Assembly: GCA_037127315.1 (NCBI GenBank)
Contig: JBBBDQ010000915.1
Coordinates: 79,501-143,500 of the forward strand
Reading direction: 5' to 3'
DNA length: 64,000 nucleotides
From: Ascarosepion bandense
Lineage: Eukaryota; Mollusca; Cephalopoda; Sepiida; Sepiidae
Position numbers and translations under genes: made by a program. Below, one piece after another: positions 1-10,737 of this stretch (positions are counted from its first letter, which is position 1; each line of letters opens with the position of its first letter). The notes under the pieces are model-generated. The model saw nothing but the letters and a program-made list of their open reading frames with translations. It ran no database searches and was not told the origin of the DNA.

Positions 1-80
<80 letters not shown>

Positions 81-118
81 TAAAGTGACAATGTTATACA
101 CACACATATGTTTGTCAC

Positions 119-174
<56 letters not shown>

Positions 175-183
175 GTGACAAAC
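1..183. repeat. (ATCT)n and (TA)n microsatellites around a small hairpin
   Basis: An (ATCT)10 tract (1-40) is followed by two (TA)n tracts (about 43-79 and 124-168). Between and after them the motif TAAAGTGACA appears three times: direct at 81-90, inverted at 112-121, and direct again at 171-180. The first two can pair as a short hairpin with a CA-rich loop. The layout resembles the AT-flanked hairpin repeats seen elsewhere in the window. No coding potential is seen. Confidence 0.85.
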
Positions 184-584
184 TCTTTAATTTATCAACG
201 CTCTATCTCCATCACGATATCGAGCTTTTTAAGACAAAAATTGCTTGCCAAAATACATTTTATTCGTAAAACCGCTGAAAAAACAACAGCTTTGGTGGTA
301 AATATTATCACAATATATGTATGTGTATATATCTATACACATATATATATGAAACGCTAACCCCATTCTAACGCAATTTCTACCAACATGGCTTTGTCGA
401 CCAAGTATTCAGTGTCTCACCTTTTCATATTTATACTTGCATCCATGATTGAAGGTAGGTTAGTGTTTTGTTTATTTTATATATTACTTTGTCCTGCATT
501 TTCGTTTTATGAAAATTGGATTGCACTCTCTTTTAATTTAACCGTTTTTCGGCCAAACTAAATTTTGCCAAATATTATATATAT

Positions 585-716
585 TAGTCATCCACATACA
601 AGTCCGTTTTGCTGTATCATAGCTCATCAGTGTGGCTAGACAAATCCACTTGTTCGGGTCGGGATCGAAACTCGACCGATTTGGTGTCAGTCGGAGTCTC
701 TACTCCCTAAGCCATG
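585..716 (-). mobile_element. SINE-B copy 1 (tRNA-derived SINE)
   Basis: Read on the minus strand, the copy starts with a tRNA-like head: a box A (TGGCTTAGGGAGTAGA) and, about 40 nt later, a box B like GAGTTTCGATCC. A unique body follows, ending in GATGACTAATATATA. This is an internal RNA polymerase III promoter layout. The same head, body and tail recur at 862-1005 (minus) and 22068-22262 (plus), so this is a real dispersed family. The family letter is mine. Confidence 0.8.
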
Positions 717-861
717 GCAAAAGAGAACGGAAATTTTAACGTCTTGTATGTAAGCAGTGTATACAAACGAGAGAACTCAATACATTTCTGAAGTGTCACG
801 CATATAGCCGAAGTGAAACTGTTTTAAAAGTTTCTTCTCCAGAGAGCTCAATCGTAATGAG

Positions 862-1005
862 AGCATAATATATTAGTCATCCACATACAAGTCCGATTAG
901 CTGTATCTTAGCTCATCAGTGTGGCTAGACATATCCACTTGATCGGGTCGGGATCGATACTCGACCGATTTGGTGTCAGTCGGAGTCTCTACTCCCTAAG
1001 TATGG
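862..1005 (-). mobile_element. SINE-B copy 2
   Basis: This is a close relative of the copy at 585-716, in the same orientation and about 280 bp downstream. It keeps the tRNA-like box A and box B and the GATGACTAATATAT tail. The copies differ at scattered bases (for example GTTCGGG versus GATCGGG), so they are either separate insertions or an old duplication. The unrelated sequence between them (717-860) includes the left arm of an inverted repeat. Confidence 0.8.
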
Positions 1006-1088
1006 CAACCATCTCTATACACTGCTTATATACAAGACGTTAAAATTTCACTTCTCTGTTGCCATGCGCCGATGGCTTAGGGAGTAAG
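1006..1088 (+). repeat. Inverted copy of 702-763 with a SINE-B head fragment
   Basis: Bases 1014-1082 are close to the reverse complement of 702-763. Both carry the SINE-B head start (ATGGCTTAGGGAGTA) and the same upstream flank (CAAGACGTTAAAATTT). The plus-strand head stops after GGGAGTAAG, where the Tc1 fragment begins. Together with SINE-B copy 2 this makes a fold-back of about 65-bp arms around a SINE. Confidence 0.7.
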
Positions 1089-1089
1089 C

Positions 1090-1375
1090 TTGTGGAAAAC
1101 TTGTGGCCAACTATAGAAAGCGACTGGAAGCAGTGAAACAAAACAGAGGCTACGCAACAAAATATTAAATTCATGTAGCCAATACTTTTGCATAGGATAA
1201 TTTGAACGGTGATAAAAAAATGGATTCAAACATGCGCTTTAAATTTTCTTTCCACATACAACTAAAACAACTTTACGAGATATTACTTACAAATATCAGG
1301 CAAAATGGCGAACTTAAACTAGAGTTATAACAGAAAATAACATGTATCCAATACTTATGCGTGTCACTGTATATA
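1090..1375 (+). mobile_element. 3' end of a Tc1-like DNA transposon
   Basis: The frame starting at 1091 reads ...GKLVANYRKRLEAV, then KQNRGYATKY and a TAA at 1166-1168. That is the usual C-terminus of Tc1-type transposases, which end in RL.AVI...G..TKY. The non-coding part after it carries a motif near CCAATACTT..GC twice (about 1180 and 1349), like Tc1 subterminal or terminal repeats, and ends near GTGTCACTGTATATA. The catalytic domain is absent, so this is a 5'-truncated relic. Confidence 0.75.
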
Positions 1376-1389
1376 TATGCACCATCCGG

Positions 1390-1624
1390 AGACAGGCCTG
1401 TTTGGCTGCATCATATAAACTGTTATATATCAGATTAAATTAAATAGAGATTAGACAAGTAAACATCTGTATTAGAAAGTGCTCAATAAATGTATGACGA
1501 GAAATTAAGTTTTATCATGCAGAGTATTTAGATATTTAAGTGAGAAAGATCAGCCGATTTTGCTAAGATTTTTTGACCAGTTCGGTTTCATCAGATGTTT
1601 TGTATTTACTACAAATAATATATA

Positions 1625-1667
<43 letters not shown>

Positions 1668-2225
1668 AAGTGTACTTTAAATACCGACTAAAATAAATGC
1701 ACGCATATACTATATATACCTACATATTCTATTATCATGGAAGACCGTTTTTCAAGATGTTTAATTTTTTATTCTGACACGAACTTTTGCAGTAATATAT
1801 ATACACAGCGGATATCTCTGAATTTTCAGTATGTCTCACAGATTGTCATTTTCTAATGGAGCTCAGTCTTACATTCATTAAATGTTTAAATCTTTTGCTT
1901 AAAAGATTGTGCAGCATGCTAGTTACATATTTTTCGGCCTTCTGTATGATTAATATGATATTTGTTGACGATTTCTCTAGCAAAAATGTACAAATTTCTA
2001 TTGTAACCCTCTTAAGAAAAATTCATTATAATCTAATCATAATATTTTGAGCAAACTATCGCTATTTTTATTTTTATTTTTATTTTCATTTTATGCATAG
2101 TATAGTATAATCAGTCGGTTACCGTCTGTGAGAAAAGGAGCCCAATGACGCAATTCACACCACCGGAAATATGGAAACAACATAATGTTTTTTACGCTCC
2201 AATACGAATATTTCAGAATGTTTAG
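1390..2225. other. AT-rich intergenic DNA with a (TG)n tract
   Basis: No gene or recognisable element. A (TG)n tract lies at 1629-1662. The 64-codon open frame at 1856-2050 has no features of a real protein. Confidence 0.6.
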
Positions 2226-2675
2226 CTGTCAATATGAGGACGGTGCAGAAAACTCAGACAGAGTTTGATGAGTCTAATAGAGATTGCAAAAGAGACGGCA
2301 GATCGGAACACTCTTTTTGATCATTCTGGTAATGAATGAACTGCCGAATTTGTTAGTGAAGGCATCAGACTCAACACAGAGGTCTGCATCAATTGTCTTG
2401 AGGAGGCAGTGTTTTAAGAGATTAGCTGCTGGAAGACCCTATGTATGGCACATGGACCTAGTCATAATTGTCAGACAATTTCTGCAACCACATCACCCCT
2501 TAAATCTGGCCACATAACTCCAGCAAACAACTCATTGCAGCACGAAAGATGATCTGAAGGCAAGGATTATGGCAGCATTCCCTAACTAAATCAAAAAGAT
2601 TGTTGAGATGGGTGCAGGATATTTGAGCCCGTGATTGATTCCAATTGTGATTTATTGTATTAATTTACTCCGTAG
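2225..2675 (+). pseudogene. Mariner-like transposase relic
   Basis: Several frames together read as a decayed mariner transposase. GIRLNTEVCINCLEEAVF continues as KRLAAGRPYVWHMD (around the QDSAPCH aspartate of the family), then RQFLQPHHPL in place of the usual SDNF..HITP, then a remnant of WPHNS, and finally DDLKARIMAAFPN with IKKIVEMGAGYL. Known mariner transposases carry these blocks in this order. Frameshifts and stops are scattered through it and the aspartate context is damaged. The copy at 41335-41745 on the minus strand covers part of the same region. Confidence 0.7.
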
Positions 2676-2679
2676 TATT

Positions 2680-2816
2680 TCATGTAATTTTGGAAAATAT
2701 GTATGCCAACATAAGATATCAGTGTTATTTTCATTTCTTTTCGGTCATTTTTGTCAACAATTCATCCGTCGCACACTGTACATAACTAGCTAGCTCGCTA
2801 TCTATATAACCAGCTG

Positions 2817-2854
<38 letters not shown>

Positions 2855-4325
2855 ATTTCAAATGAATCTTATTTAGATACATTTTAATTAATAAAAAATT
2901 AACGTATAACTTAATTTTCAACATTATCTCAGAATTAATGGCTAAACATTAATACTTTTGAAAGAGTATTTATTATGATGAGAGTTAAAAATGTTCTCAC
3001 ATATTTGTGTTTTTTGGCAGATCTTTCTTCAGAAATTACAATTGAATATAATTTATAGATTATTTTAATCTCATATTCTTTGTTCATCCCTTTCTCTATC
3101 ATAGTAATCAAACATTTTCAAAGATTGTCCTATATGACTTCACTAACGTTCATATATGTATATAATTTTTAATCAGGACTCGCAAAAATACTTGCTTTAT
3201 TTTTGACAAGAAGCTAAGTGGCATGAATAAGTGTTGTTTTTATGGCCTGTGTAATTACACAATAATGATTCTTCCTCATTTTTGATGAGTCTTTGCAATG
3301 AAATAGGATTTATTTAAAATATGGTTCAAAAGATAGCTATTTACCTAGCTATCGACAATGTTGTTTGTTTTTGTTATAAAAATGTTCAATTTTCATATCA
3401 CTGCAAATGTTAAAAACGAAACGGGTTAGGTTATTTTTTGATTTACTGCTCGCTTTTTATTGTGCACTGAACAAACTTTTCTTTGACATTTTGCCTCAAG
3501 TGACACCGACTCTAGATTTGTTTTCAATTTTCTAGCTCGACACTAGACATTATGATCGGCTTATGCAACAGAGACTGATAGAACATGATTTAAATGCTAA
3601 TACAGAGCAACGGTTGGCCTCGCCATAAATACTATACAATATTTCTTCTTTTTTTCTGTTTTCTTCTGAAATGTGGACGAACTAAGGAGAAAGAAAAATG
3701 TTAGAAGTAATTTCAAACCCCATGGTAGCTATAGTGAGATTCCAATCATGTGGAAGTATATCCTATCAGGGTTATTGGACAATATGGCACAAAAAACCTT
3801 CCGTAATTAATATAGATCAAATATTGATATCAATAGAAGAACATGTTTAGTTTTGCCACTAAATATTGAGTATATCATCACAGTTTTTGTGGAAAAAATA
3901 GCTCGTTGTGTAGGATACATTGTCTTAATAATGGTTTTGTGCTAATTAAAGAGTGAAAGGCTTGACATCAGAAATAATTTTCATTTTAATTACACAATTG
4001 TTTTATCAAGATTTCATATCATTTTAAAACTATTGTTCGCTCAGTATGCTTATATTTGCCGTCTCCATTCAAGAGATTGGTGATTATGATTCTCCACAAT
4101 TTCCTGTCATTTCTGCTCTTAGTACGGTTTATGATTTTGCTATCCTCTCTCGGCTCTGTCCAACTGATCACTTACATAATGTAATTAAGTTGGTCAACAG
4201 CTGTTATCTTCTAATACCCTTGCCTTTAGTTTATTCTGTTTAGTGTGAATTTTTCGTGCCTTCCCTGCTCAGTAGTGATTGTTTTCCTTTTATATGACAG
4301 CTACACATGAAAATGAAAAAGATTT
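2680..4325. other. AT-rich intergenic DNA with a (TATC)n tract
   Basis: A (TATC)n tract covers about 2817-2854. The rest is AT-rich DNA with no convincing coding frame or repeat. Confidence 0.6.
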
Positions 4326-4329
4326 AAAA

Positions 4330-4425
4330 ATGTCCAATATTGATCTGATTGTAAACAAATCCCCTTAAACTCATTTATGGAACCCCTAGCGGTACCTCAT
4401 GTTAAGTATCCCTGCTTATTTTTCA
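4330..4425 (+). repeat. Dispersed repeat F, copy 1
   Basis: A stretch with CTTAAACTCATT, then GGAACCCCTAGCGGTACC and a CCCTGCTTA end resembles 5705-5810 (CTTAAACCCATT, AGAACCCCTAGTGGGAC, CCCTGCTTTA). The similarity is clear but diverged, and the family is unknown to me. Similar wording (cttccttaagtcgcgaactcctttagtcacagaacc) occurs near 5255. Confidence 0.45.
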
Positions 4426-4429
4426 TAGC

Positions 4430-5700
4430 TTGTTTACTTCAAAAGTTATGTGACTCCTTGGGATCTCAAGTAATGTTTTGATTTTAACAACTTTTACTCG
4501 AGAAAATTCTTTCCGTCCGAACAATGTTAAGCGTGAAATATCCAGCAAGGTTGCAAACTACATTTTACACGGCACGTGTTTCATCTAAAACCTTCATACG
4601 TCATACTGTTTGGCTTATGGGTCGTATTTCTAAATTACTTATATACTAAAACGTTTTTATCTTTCATCTTCCGTACAGAAATCGAAAAGCGAGTAAAACT
4701 GGCCTTTTTAAAATTAAAAAATGAGCATCTTTATGAGTGCTTCCACAGTGAAATCTAAAGCGTGTTTATTTAATCAATTAATTAAAACATTGTTGTTGAT
4801 GGTTATCTTGAAATGAACAATGTGCATATTCTTTGCTGTAAAATTAAGTTCTGTAAAACATTTACAATTTAGTGATACAACCTTATACATAAATTTGTTA
4901 TGACTTTGGTGATTTCACCTGATCAGACATACAAAACATATTTTAGTCCAACAAAAATCGTCATACGTCATACTGTTTGGCTTACGTCAGCATTGTACGT
5001 AGTTCTCAAGATCAACACACATTACGTAAACTTGGTGTACGTCATCATGATTATTTCAAGGTTTTCGCGCAGAATCATATGTATTTCCTCTTTGTCACGT
5101 TCAAGAAGATAGCTAAGTTCGAGTTACCGTGGTTGGTAGGGATTTAGGAGTGTACTGGTATTTTTCTCTTACATATCTTTTAAATATTTTTGTGCGTTTT
5201 CACTGCAGCTATTGGCATGCTTTAGATCAGTGCATCTTAAGCTTTTGTGAGTTACGGCTTCCTTAAGTCGCGAACTCCTTTAGTCACAGAACCTTATAAG
5301 AACTAGTATTTCATACACAGATGGACAAGCGGATGCTCACAGTTTGATTGTTTTTTCTCGACAATTGTAAGTGCATTTCTCTATACTGCACCCTCATGAA
5401 CACTACAGCCACATCACATTTTAGCCAGCTACGCTTGAAAGAAATTGTGGTCAATTAATCTTCACCGGTATATGAGAAAACCACAGTAAATGAGAATTAT
5501 CACTATGGCGTGGCAAAGATGGCTGTCATAAAGAGAAGCATAACACACGTTTAAATGGTAAATATGGATCCAAAATCAAGTCAAGAGACGCCTAACGTAT
5601 GTAGTTGCTGGTTGAGTTTTATGTTAAGCAATGGCAGAAAGAATTGTCTTTTATTTCTTTCCATTGAAAACTGTTGATTGGTACAAGGGCTATATTGCGA
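4430..5700. other. Intergenic DNA with a 23-bp direct repeat
   Basis: The 23-base motif beginning CATACGTCATACTGTTTGGC occurs at 4595-4617 and again at 4962-4984, inside otherwise different sequence. No gene is seen. Confidence 0.5.
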
Positions 5701-5704
5701 ATAT

Positions 5705-5810
5705 AAATTTTAAATTTGATCCGATCGTCACATACATTCTTAAACCCATTAATAGAACCCCTAGTGGGACATTGACTCCATATTAAGAAGCCCTGCTTTA
5801 GATTATTTCT
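5705..5810 (+). repeat. Dispersed repeat F, copy 2
   Basis: Diverged match to 4330-4425, sharing the CCCTTAAAC/CCATT, ACCCCTAG and AAGCCCTGCTT blocks in the same order and spacing. Confidence 0.45.
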
Positions 5811-6132
5811 TATATGTATTTTAGGTAGTTTGCATTATTTTGGAAAAGTTTATCAATGCTTTTGATGTATATCGTTCCTATATTTGTTTCTATACTCGTA
5901 TCACATGCTGGATTCTATCATATAATGTTTCATTTTCTGTTTGATTTTGTTGCTGTTATCGTAGCTGCAAGTTTTACTGCAAATCTAGTGTTTTTGTTCA
6001 TTAGTTTTTGTTTGTTTAATATAAAAATCAACTATAAACAGCTACACCTTTTGAATGTGATATTGAACTGCTCAGAAAATCAAACAAAAGCCCACAAATG
6101 CACACACTGCATCCGTAACGAACTGCAGGACA

Positions 6133-6450
6133 ATATAGTCAGTCAGTTGCGTGCCATATGTGTTACACTCTTTGGGCGATCATCACTCGAAAAAGACATG
6201 ACTGACTGGGCAAAAGATTATTCTGCAGTAGGTTGCCATTGATTTCTGCGGTATACTTGTTGCCATCCAAGGCTATAGAACCCAATCTGTCCAATTATTT
6301 AACCAATAACTGAACAGAAGAGACAGATTAATACCTTTCCAAAGGGTATTTGTGCAGAAGTGAATGCAAGGAATTCAACTGGAATCTGAATTCGCACCCT
6401 CATCTCTTGTTCGGAGTTGATATCCACTGCACCACAACGCACATCCCAGG
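6133..6450 (-). mobile_element. SINE-A copy 1, within a duplicated block
   Basis: On the minus strand the element begins with a tRNA-like head: GTTGTGGTGCAGTGG-type box A, then a box B like GAGTTCGAATTCC (here more degenerate). The body contains CATTCACTT..GCAC, TATTAATCTGTC, GGTTCTATAGCC, GGCAACC and a CATGTCT..GAGACATG palindrome, and ends in a CTTAACTGACTGA-type tail. At least ten copies occur in the window. The flank on the head side (6451-6715) is also shared with 9823-10085, so this copy lies in a larger duplication. Confidence 0.85.
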
Positions 6451-6715
6451 AAAATATAAGGATGCCTCCAAAAAGGTAGCTACTCACGAACCAACATAAT
6501 ATATCAAGTTACTGCAGGATGATAAATACAACAAGAAAACATAAAGGAATAAGAGAAAACCACTGCTAACAAAGCAGCTACTCACACCGAACTATTTTTT
6601 TATGTATGTTGATCAACATGTTTCTTGGAAACATCCCTTCTTCTGCTTTCGTCAGCAGTAATCCGTGTGATAAAATCAGTTCAAGAAGACGAATAGCTTT
6701 TTCACAGGTTACTTG
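6450..6715. repeat. Flank duplicated at 9823-10085
   Basis: This sequence contains GGTAGCTACTCACGAACCAAC, then ATATATCAAGTTACTG, later AAGAAGACGAATAGCTTTTT. The same blocks recur in order after SINE-A copy 2, with small indels. The shared unit therefore runs about 580 bp, longer than the SINE itself. It may be a segmental duplication or a longer unrecognised element. Confidence 0.7.
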
Positions 6716-6719
6716 GAAA

Positions 6720-7375
6720 CATTTACACAAGAAACAATTAAAATGAAAACAGAAAATTGAGCAAACGAATGATTATGTTCATACTAATCAAACTACTCGA
6801 ATTTATGAGCAGTTGTGACACGATAACTAGGCGTATATTAAGGTGGATTTGTAAAATATTTATTTTATTATAATAGATTAAAAAGGAAAATGGTTAAGAA
6901 TAGAAAAATAGTTTAAAAACATGTGTTTCAGTTAACAAAAGTGAAAAAGAAGAGGAAAAATAAATAAATAAAAGCTTTTTCTTTTATAAGGAAATTTGTG
7001 GAAGAGAAAAAGGTATCATATTACTGTTAAATCCTACCAGTCTTCCAATAAATATTTGACTAAGTGATTTGATGCGATAAAAGATAAAGTTTAAGAAATA
7101 GATTTTTGAGTGACCAGGTCAAAAGCTGTTTTTACCACACTTTTAACTTTTAACTTTACCACACATTAAGAAAAGATAAGAGAATTTTCCCTTTCTCCAG
7201 GTAATAAAAAAACACCTGATTACGAGTAACGTGTCAGAGCTATAAAAACATCCGGCGAAGCTTTATTAAGGTAAGAAGTTTAAACAAATCCTGGAAAATA
7301 CTTGGAGGCTTAGTGCAGACATCCCGTTTACACATCAAATGAAGCAAAATTTAAGTACCTTGAAATTTTGGACTT
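6720..7375. other. AT-rich intergenic DNA
   Basis: No gene, RNA or repeat is recognised. Confidence 0.5.
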
Positions 7376-7379
7376 ACAG

Positions 7380-7765
7380 TCGCCAATGCTTATCGCCCGG
7401 TGGTCTAGTCACTTCCGAATATTTTAATATAAAATACAATGGATTTTGCCGAGCCGATCAGTTAGTTTCATTTCAGTTGATTTGTTAGTTCAGCTGGGCG
7501 CGTGCTTGAAGTAGAAACTCCGTTCGTCTTGATTCGGTCGGTTTGACATTTGATCTCTATTAATTAGAGCTAGAGCTGAGTGCCACATCGCCTGCCCCAA
7601 CGGAAAGACTAACTCTAAACGAAATAAAGCATCGATTTAACTCATCCAAGTTGTGGAAGTTCGTTCCTTATAGTTTACCTTGTACCTCCAGCTTGAGGCT
7701 TCGACCTTTTCAACCAACCCCGGCAACATCACAGCGTGGAGAACGGCCGCCGGAGAAATTGTTCG
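7380..7765 (+). mobile_element. Possible solo LTR
   Basis: A GC-richer island has LTR-like order: a TATA-like stretch (ATATTTTAATATAAAATAC, 7418-7436), an initiator-like TCATTTCAG, an AATAAA signal at about 7622, then a C-rich stretch ending near CCCCGGCAACA. The following GCGTGGAGAACGGCCGCC could be a primer-binding or leader region, but I cannot match it to a tRNA. No second LTR or internal genes are present. A promoter and first exon of a gene would look similar. Confidence 0.3.
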
Positions 7766-7799
7766 GACTTCCACTGGTGTGTTACACAGTAACTTAATA

Positions 7800-8795
7800 G
7801 CATATATACACATTTCACTCTATGAATGTGTGTAATTATGCATCTGACTACGGACACACGTCCATGTATACACGCAAATGAGTGTTTAAGTGAATAAGTC
7901 TTATAATGGCGATTTCATTGTAAAACCTCAATAATCTTACCTTATGTAATTATATTAGTATAAATTTTGATTCGTAAAAATTTACCTTAATTTTAACAAC
8001 GGTAGAAACAAAAATTATATCTGAATAGAGTTGTGTGTTACATTAGAACACACAACTCTATTCAGATATAATTTTTTTAAAGAAATATTACGCCACTTAA
8101 ACAAGACCTTTTAATAATTTTTGTGACTATTTCCCCAAATGAAAATTTTCCCGCTTCTTCTAATGTCTCCATCACGCACAAATAAAACGGACTTTATATT
8201 TAGCGCTTTTACCATTATTGATTTTGTTTCTTATGACTTCTTCCCGGCTGGCTTACAGACAACACCTAGGTAAATGCTAGAACTTAATAGCAAAGGCGTC
8301 CAGAAATATTTACACTAACTTCTATTTGCGTGGAAATATCTTGTTTGTAAATATTAGGACCAGTCTCATTCACCGAGTGGAACCCCGTAATTCTTGCAGA
8401 ACATTATTCTAAGTTTCATCTTCAATATATTCTCTGCTTTTTTGGCTCCAAATCAAACTCATTTTAAGGTAATGGGTTTTGTGAGGTGGTTTGGGTGCTT
8501 GCATGCATTGTTCGAGCCCAGTTGAAAGAAAGATTTCGAATGATGATTTTTAAGCTGCATTATTGTTCTTCATTTGGAACCTGGGTGATACACGATATCC
8601 TTACATCCTTGTGCAAATTAAGTAAAAAAAAACTGCTTTAGTTTCTTTTCTTTCACCATACGCTCACTTTTAGAACTACTGGTGTCACAGGGTGTAATCG
8701 GTTACTATTTTTTCCTCAGATTACGTTATTTGGAGTAGTTTGAACCTATTTTCGAGGTGTATGCTGAAATTTGTTTGGCCTTAAAAAGTATAACA
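7800..8795. other. Intergenic DNA with a perfect hairpin
   Basis: Apart from the palindrome at 8011-8075, nothing is recognised. The sequence is AT-rich, with no coding frame longer than background. Confidence 0.5.
8011..8075. repeat. Perfect 29-bp hairpin
   Basis: Bases 8011-8039 and 8047-8075 are exact reverse complements separated by a 7-base loop (acattag). Such a clean palindrome is either a young foldback insertion or the product of local template switching. No relatives are seen in the window. Confidence 0.9.
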
Positions 8796-8879
8796 CTATC
8801 CATGATTGCATCAGACTTTTATCACGCCAAGATACTATTGTCTCGTCTGTCGATTAGTTGTCCTACGGCTATTGTCTGC

Positions 8880-9115
8880 GACAGACGTTACTCCTAAGAA
8901 GCGTAAGAAAATTGTAATGTTGCACGAACACTCTTGTAAGACTTACGGATATTGTTGGTATCAGTCTTTCAACTGTCAGTCGTGTCATCAAGGCAAAGAA
9001 ACAAACTGGGTCCGTGAAATTACGATCGGTAGAGAAAAGAAATTGGATTCGTATATGTTATCAGGAAAGTGTGAATGATTCCAGGAAAACATTATTAGTT
9101 TTGTTTCAATTAATT
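8880..9115 (+). pseudogene. Tc1-like transposase N-terminal relic
   Basis: The frame after 8880 reads TDVTPKKRKKIVMLHEHS, then CKTYG. After a one-base frameshift it continues DIVGISLSTVSRVI and KAKKQTGSV. That is the helix-turn-helix DNA-binding domain of Tc1-type transposases (K..I..LHE...KTYG.IA...GIS.STVSRVIK..K.TGSV). The frameshift sits exactly between the two helices. No DDE catalytic domain follows, so only the N-terminal part survives. Confidence 0.75.
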
Positions 9116-9119
9116 TTTA

Positions 9120-9500
9120 AAAGATGTATGTGTTCCCGAATTTAATTAAGCTACGCACATTGAATGTCTATGTTATTATAATGATATTTTTTTTGTTTTG
9201 TTTTGTTTTGTTTTGTTTTGTATTTTCATATAAAAAAGGTCGATAATTACGCCGATCATAATTTTATAAACAGTGGTTTCCTTTGTAAATACGTAGTCGA
9301 TGACACTCCCAGATTACCGGGACAGGTTTGAGATAAATTCTGCATCATATACTGATAATTTTTTTTTTCTTGTCTGAACCGAAGGCAAACATTCTTTCGT
9401 GAAAACAGAAATTCAACACCTGGATAATTTAAGTAAGTAAATTTTAAAGAATAATTGAACACTTTGAAACAACTGGGAAATTTTAAATATACACTTAATC
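9120..9500. other. Intergenic DNA with a (TTTTG)n tract
   Basis: A (TTTTG)n microsatellite lies at about 9188-9221. The rest is unremarkable. Confidence 0.6.
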
Positions 9501-9507
9501 AAGGAAT

Positions 9508-9822
9508 ATATCAGTCAGTTAAGTGCCATACATGATACATGCTTTGGGCGATCATGTCTCGAAAGAGACATGACTGACTGGGCAGAAGCTTATCCCGCAG
9601 TAGGGTGCCATTGATTTCTGCGGTATACAGGCTGCCAGCTAAGGCTATAGAACCCAATCTGTTCTATTATTTAACACATACCTGAAGGAAAGAGAGGGAT
9701 TAATACCTTTCCCAAGGGTATATGTGCGTAAGTGAATGTAAGGAATTTAACTAGAAATCGAACTCGGCACCCCCTTCTCGCGTTCCTAGTCGATATCCAC
9801 TGCACCACAACCCACATCCCAA
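9508..9822 (-). mobile_element. SINE-A copy 2, within a duplicated block
   Basis: Same family and orientation as 6133-6450. It has the palindromic CATGTCTCGAAAGAGACATG, the GGTTGCCA..GGCTATAGAACCC-type body on the plus strand, and a head ending CCACTGCACCACAAC. The flank at 9823-10085 continues to match 6450-6715, then stops where SINE-A copy 3 begins. Confidence 0.85.
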
Positions 9823-10087
9823 AACAATATTAGAATGCCCAAAAAAGGTAGCTACCTACGAACCAACGTAATATATCAAGTTACTGTAAGATTATAAATA
9901 CCACCGGAAAAACAAAGAAATAAGAGAAACCCCTGAAAAGAAAGAAGTTACCCACACCAAACTATTTTTGTGATGTATGCTGATTAACTTGGAAAGTTCC
10001 CTCCCTTCCTTTCGTAGGCAGTAACCCGTGTAATAAAAGGGGAAACCTATCAGTTAAAGAAGACGAATAGCTTTTTCACATGTTACT

Positions 10088-10400
10088 CTGTTCAGTCAGT
10101 TAAGTGTCATACATGATACACGCTTTGGGTGATCATGTCTCGAAACGGACATGAATGACTGAACAAATGATTATCCCGAAGTACGTTGCCATTGATTTTT
10201 GCGTTATATTGGTTGCCAGCCAAAGTTATAGAACCCAATCTGTCCTATTATTTAACCCATAACTGGAGAAGAGATGGATTAATACATTTCCCAAGAGTAT
10301 TTGTGTGTAAGTGAATGCAAGGAATTCAACTGGAATTCGAACTCGGCTCTCTGATTTCTTGTTCCGAGCTGATACCACTTCACCACAATGGACATCCAGA
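10088..10400 (-). mobile_element. SINE-A copy 3
   Basis: Full-length family member with the TCAGTCAGTTAAGTG tail and a head near CACTTCACCACAATG. Its box B region reads GAATTCGAACTCGG on the plus strand, one of the best-kept in the window. It abuts the duplicated block, so it either inserted at its edge or marks its breakpoint. Confidence 0.85.
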
Positions 10401-10559
10401 CGAAAAAAAAAATTAAATTAAGAGAATCCAAATAAATAAAAGCCTGTCCTTTGCTGAGATGCTTGTAATGACGTGGATAGGTGGTCGCCACCAAAGTCAT
10501 CGCAACCGACACTAAACTTGACCATGTGTCAAATCACGTCTCAATGGAGAGACGAGGTA

Positions 10560-10737
10560 AATAACTATAAGATGTTTTCATAACGACGTTGTTTATAACG
10601 ACGTTACGCATAACAATGTGTATATAAAAATGTTGCTTATAAAACTTTTTATAACGACGTTGCTTATAACGACATTGCTTACAACAATTTTTTTATGACG
10701 ACGTTACTTATGAGACGTTTTTTAACGACGTCTTAAT
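10560..10737 (+). repeat. Imperfect 15-bp minisatellite (ATAACGACGTTGCTT)n
   Basis: About eleven units of roughly 15 bp follow one another, with a consensus near ATAACGACGTTGCTT. Units vary by substitutions and small deletions; the core AACGACGTT is best kept. The array ends within a few bases of the 3' end of the neighbouring minus-strand LINE. Confidence 0.75.

Noticed and set aside
4595..4984. 23-bp exact direct repeat
   Set aside because: Real, but too short and isolated to name an element; noted only in the intergenic description.
5856..6242. 128-codon frame with hydrophobic N-terminus
   Set aside because: The last third lies inside SINE-A copy 1 on the wrong strand, and the first part is AT-driven hydrophobic sequence.
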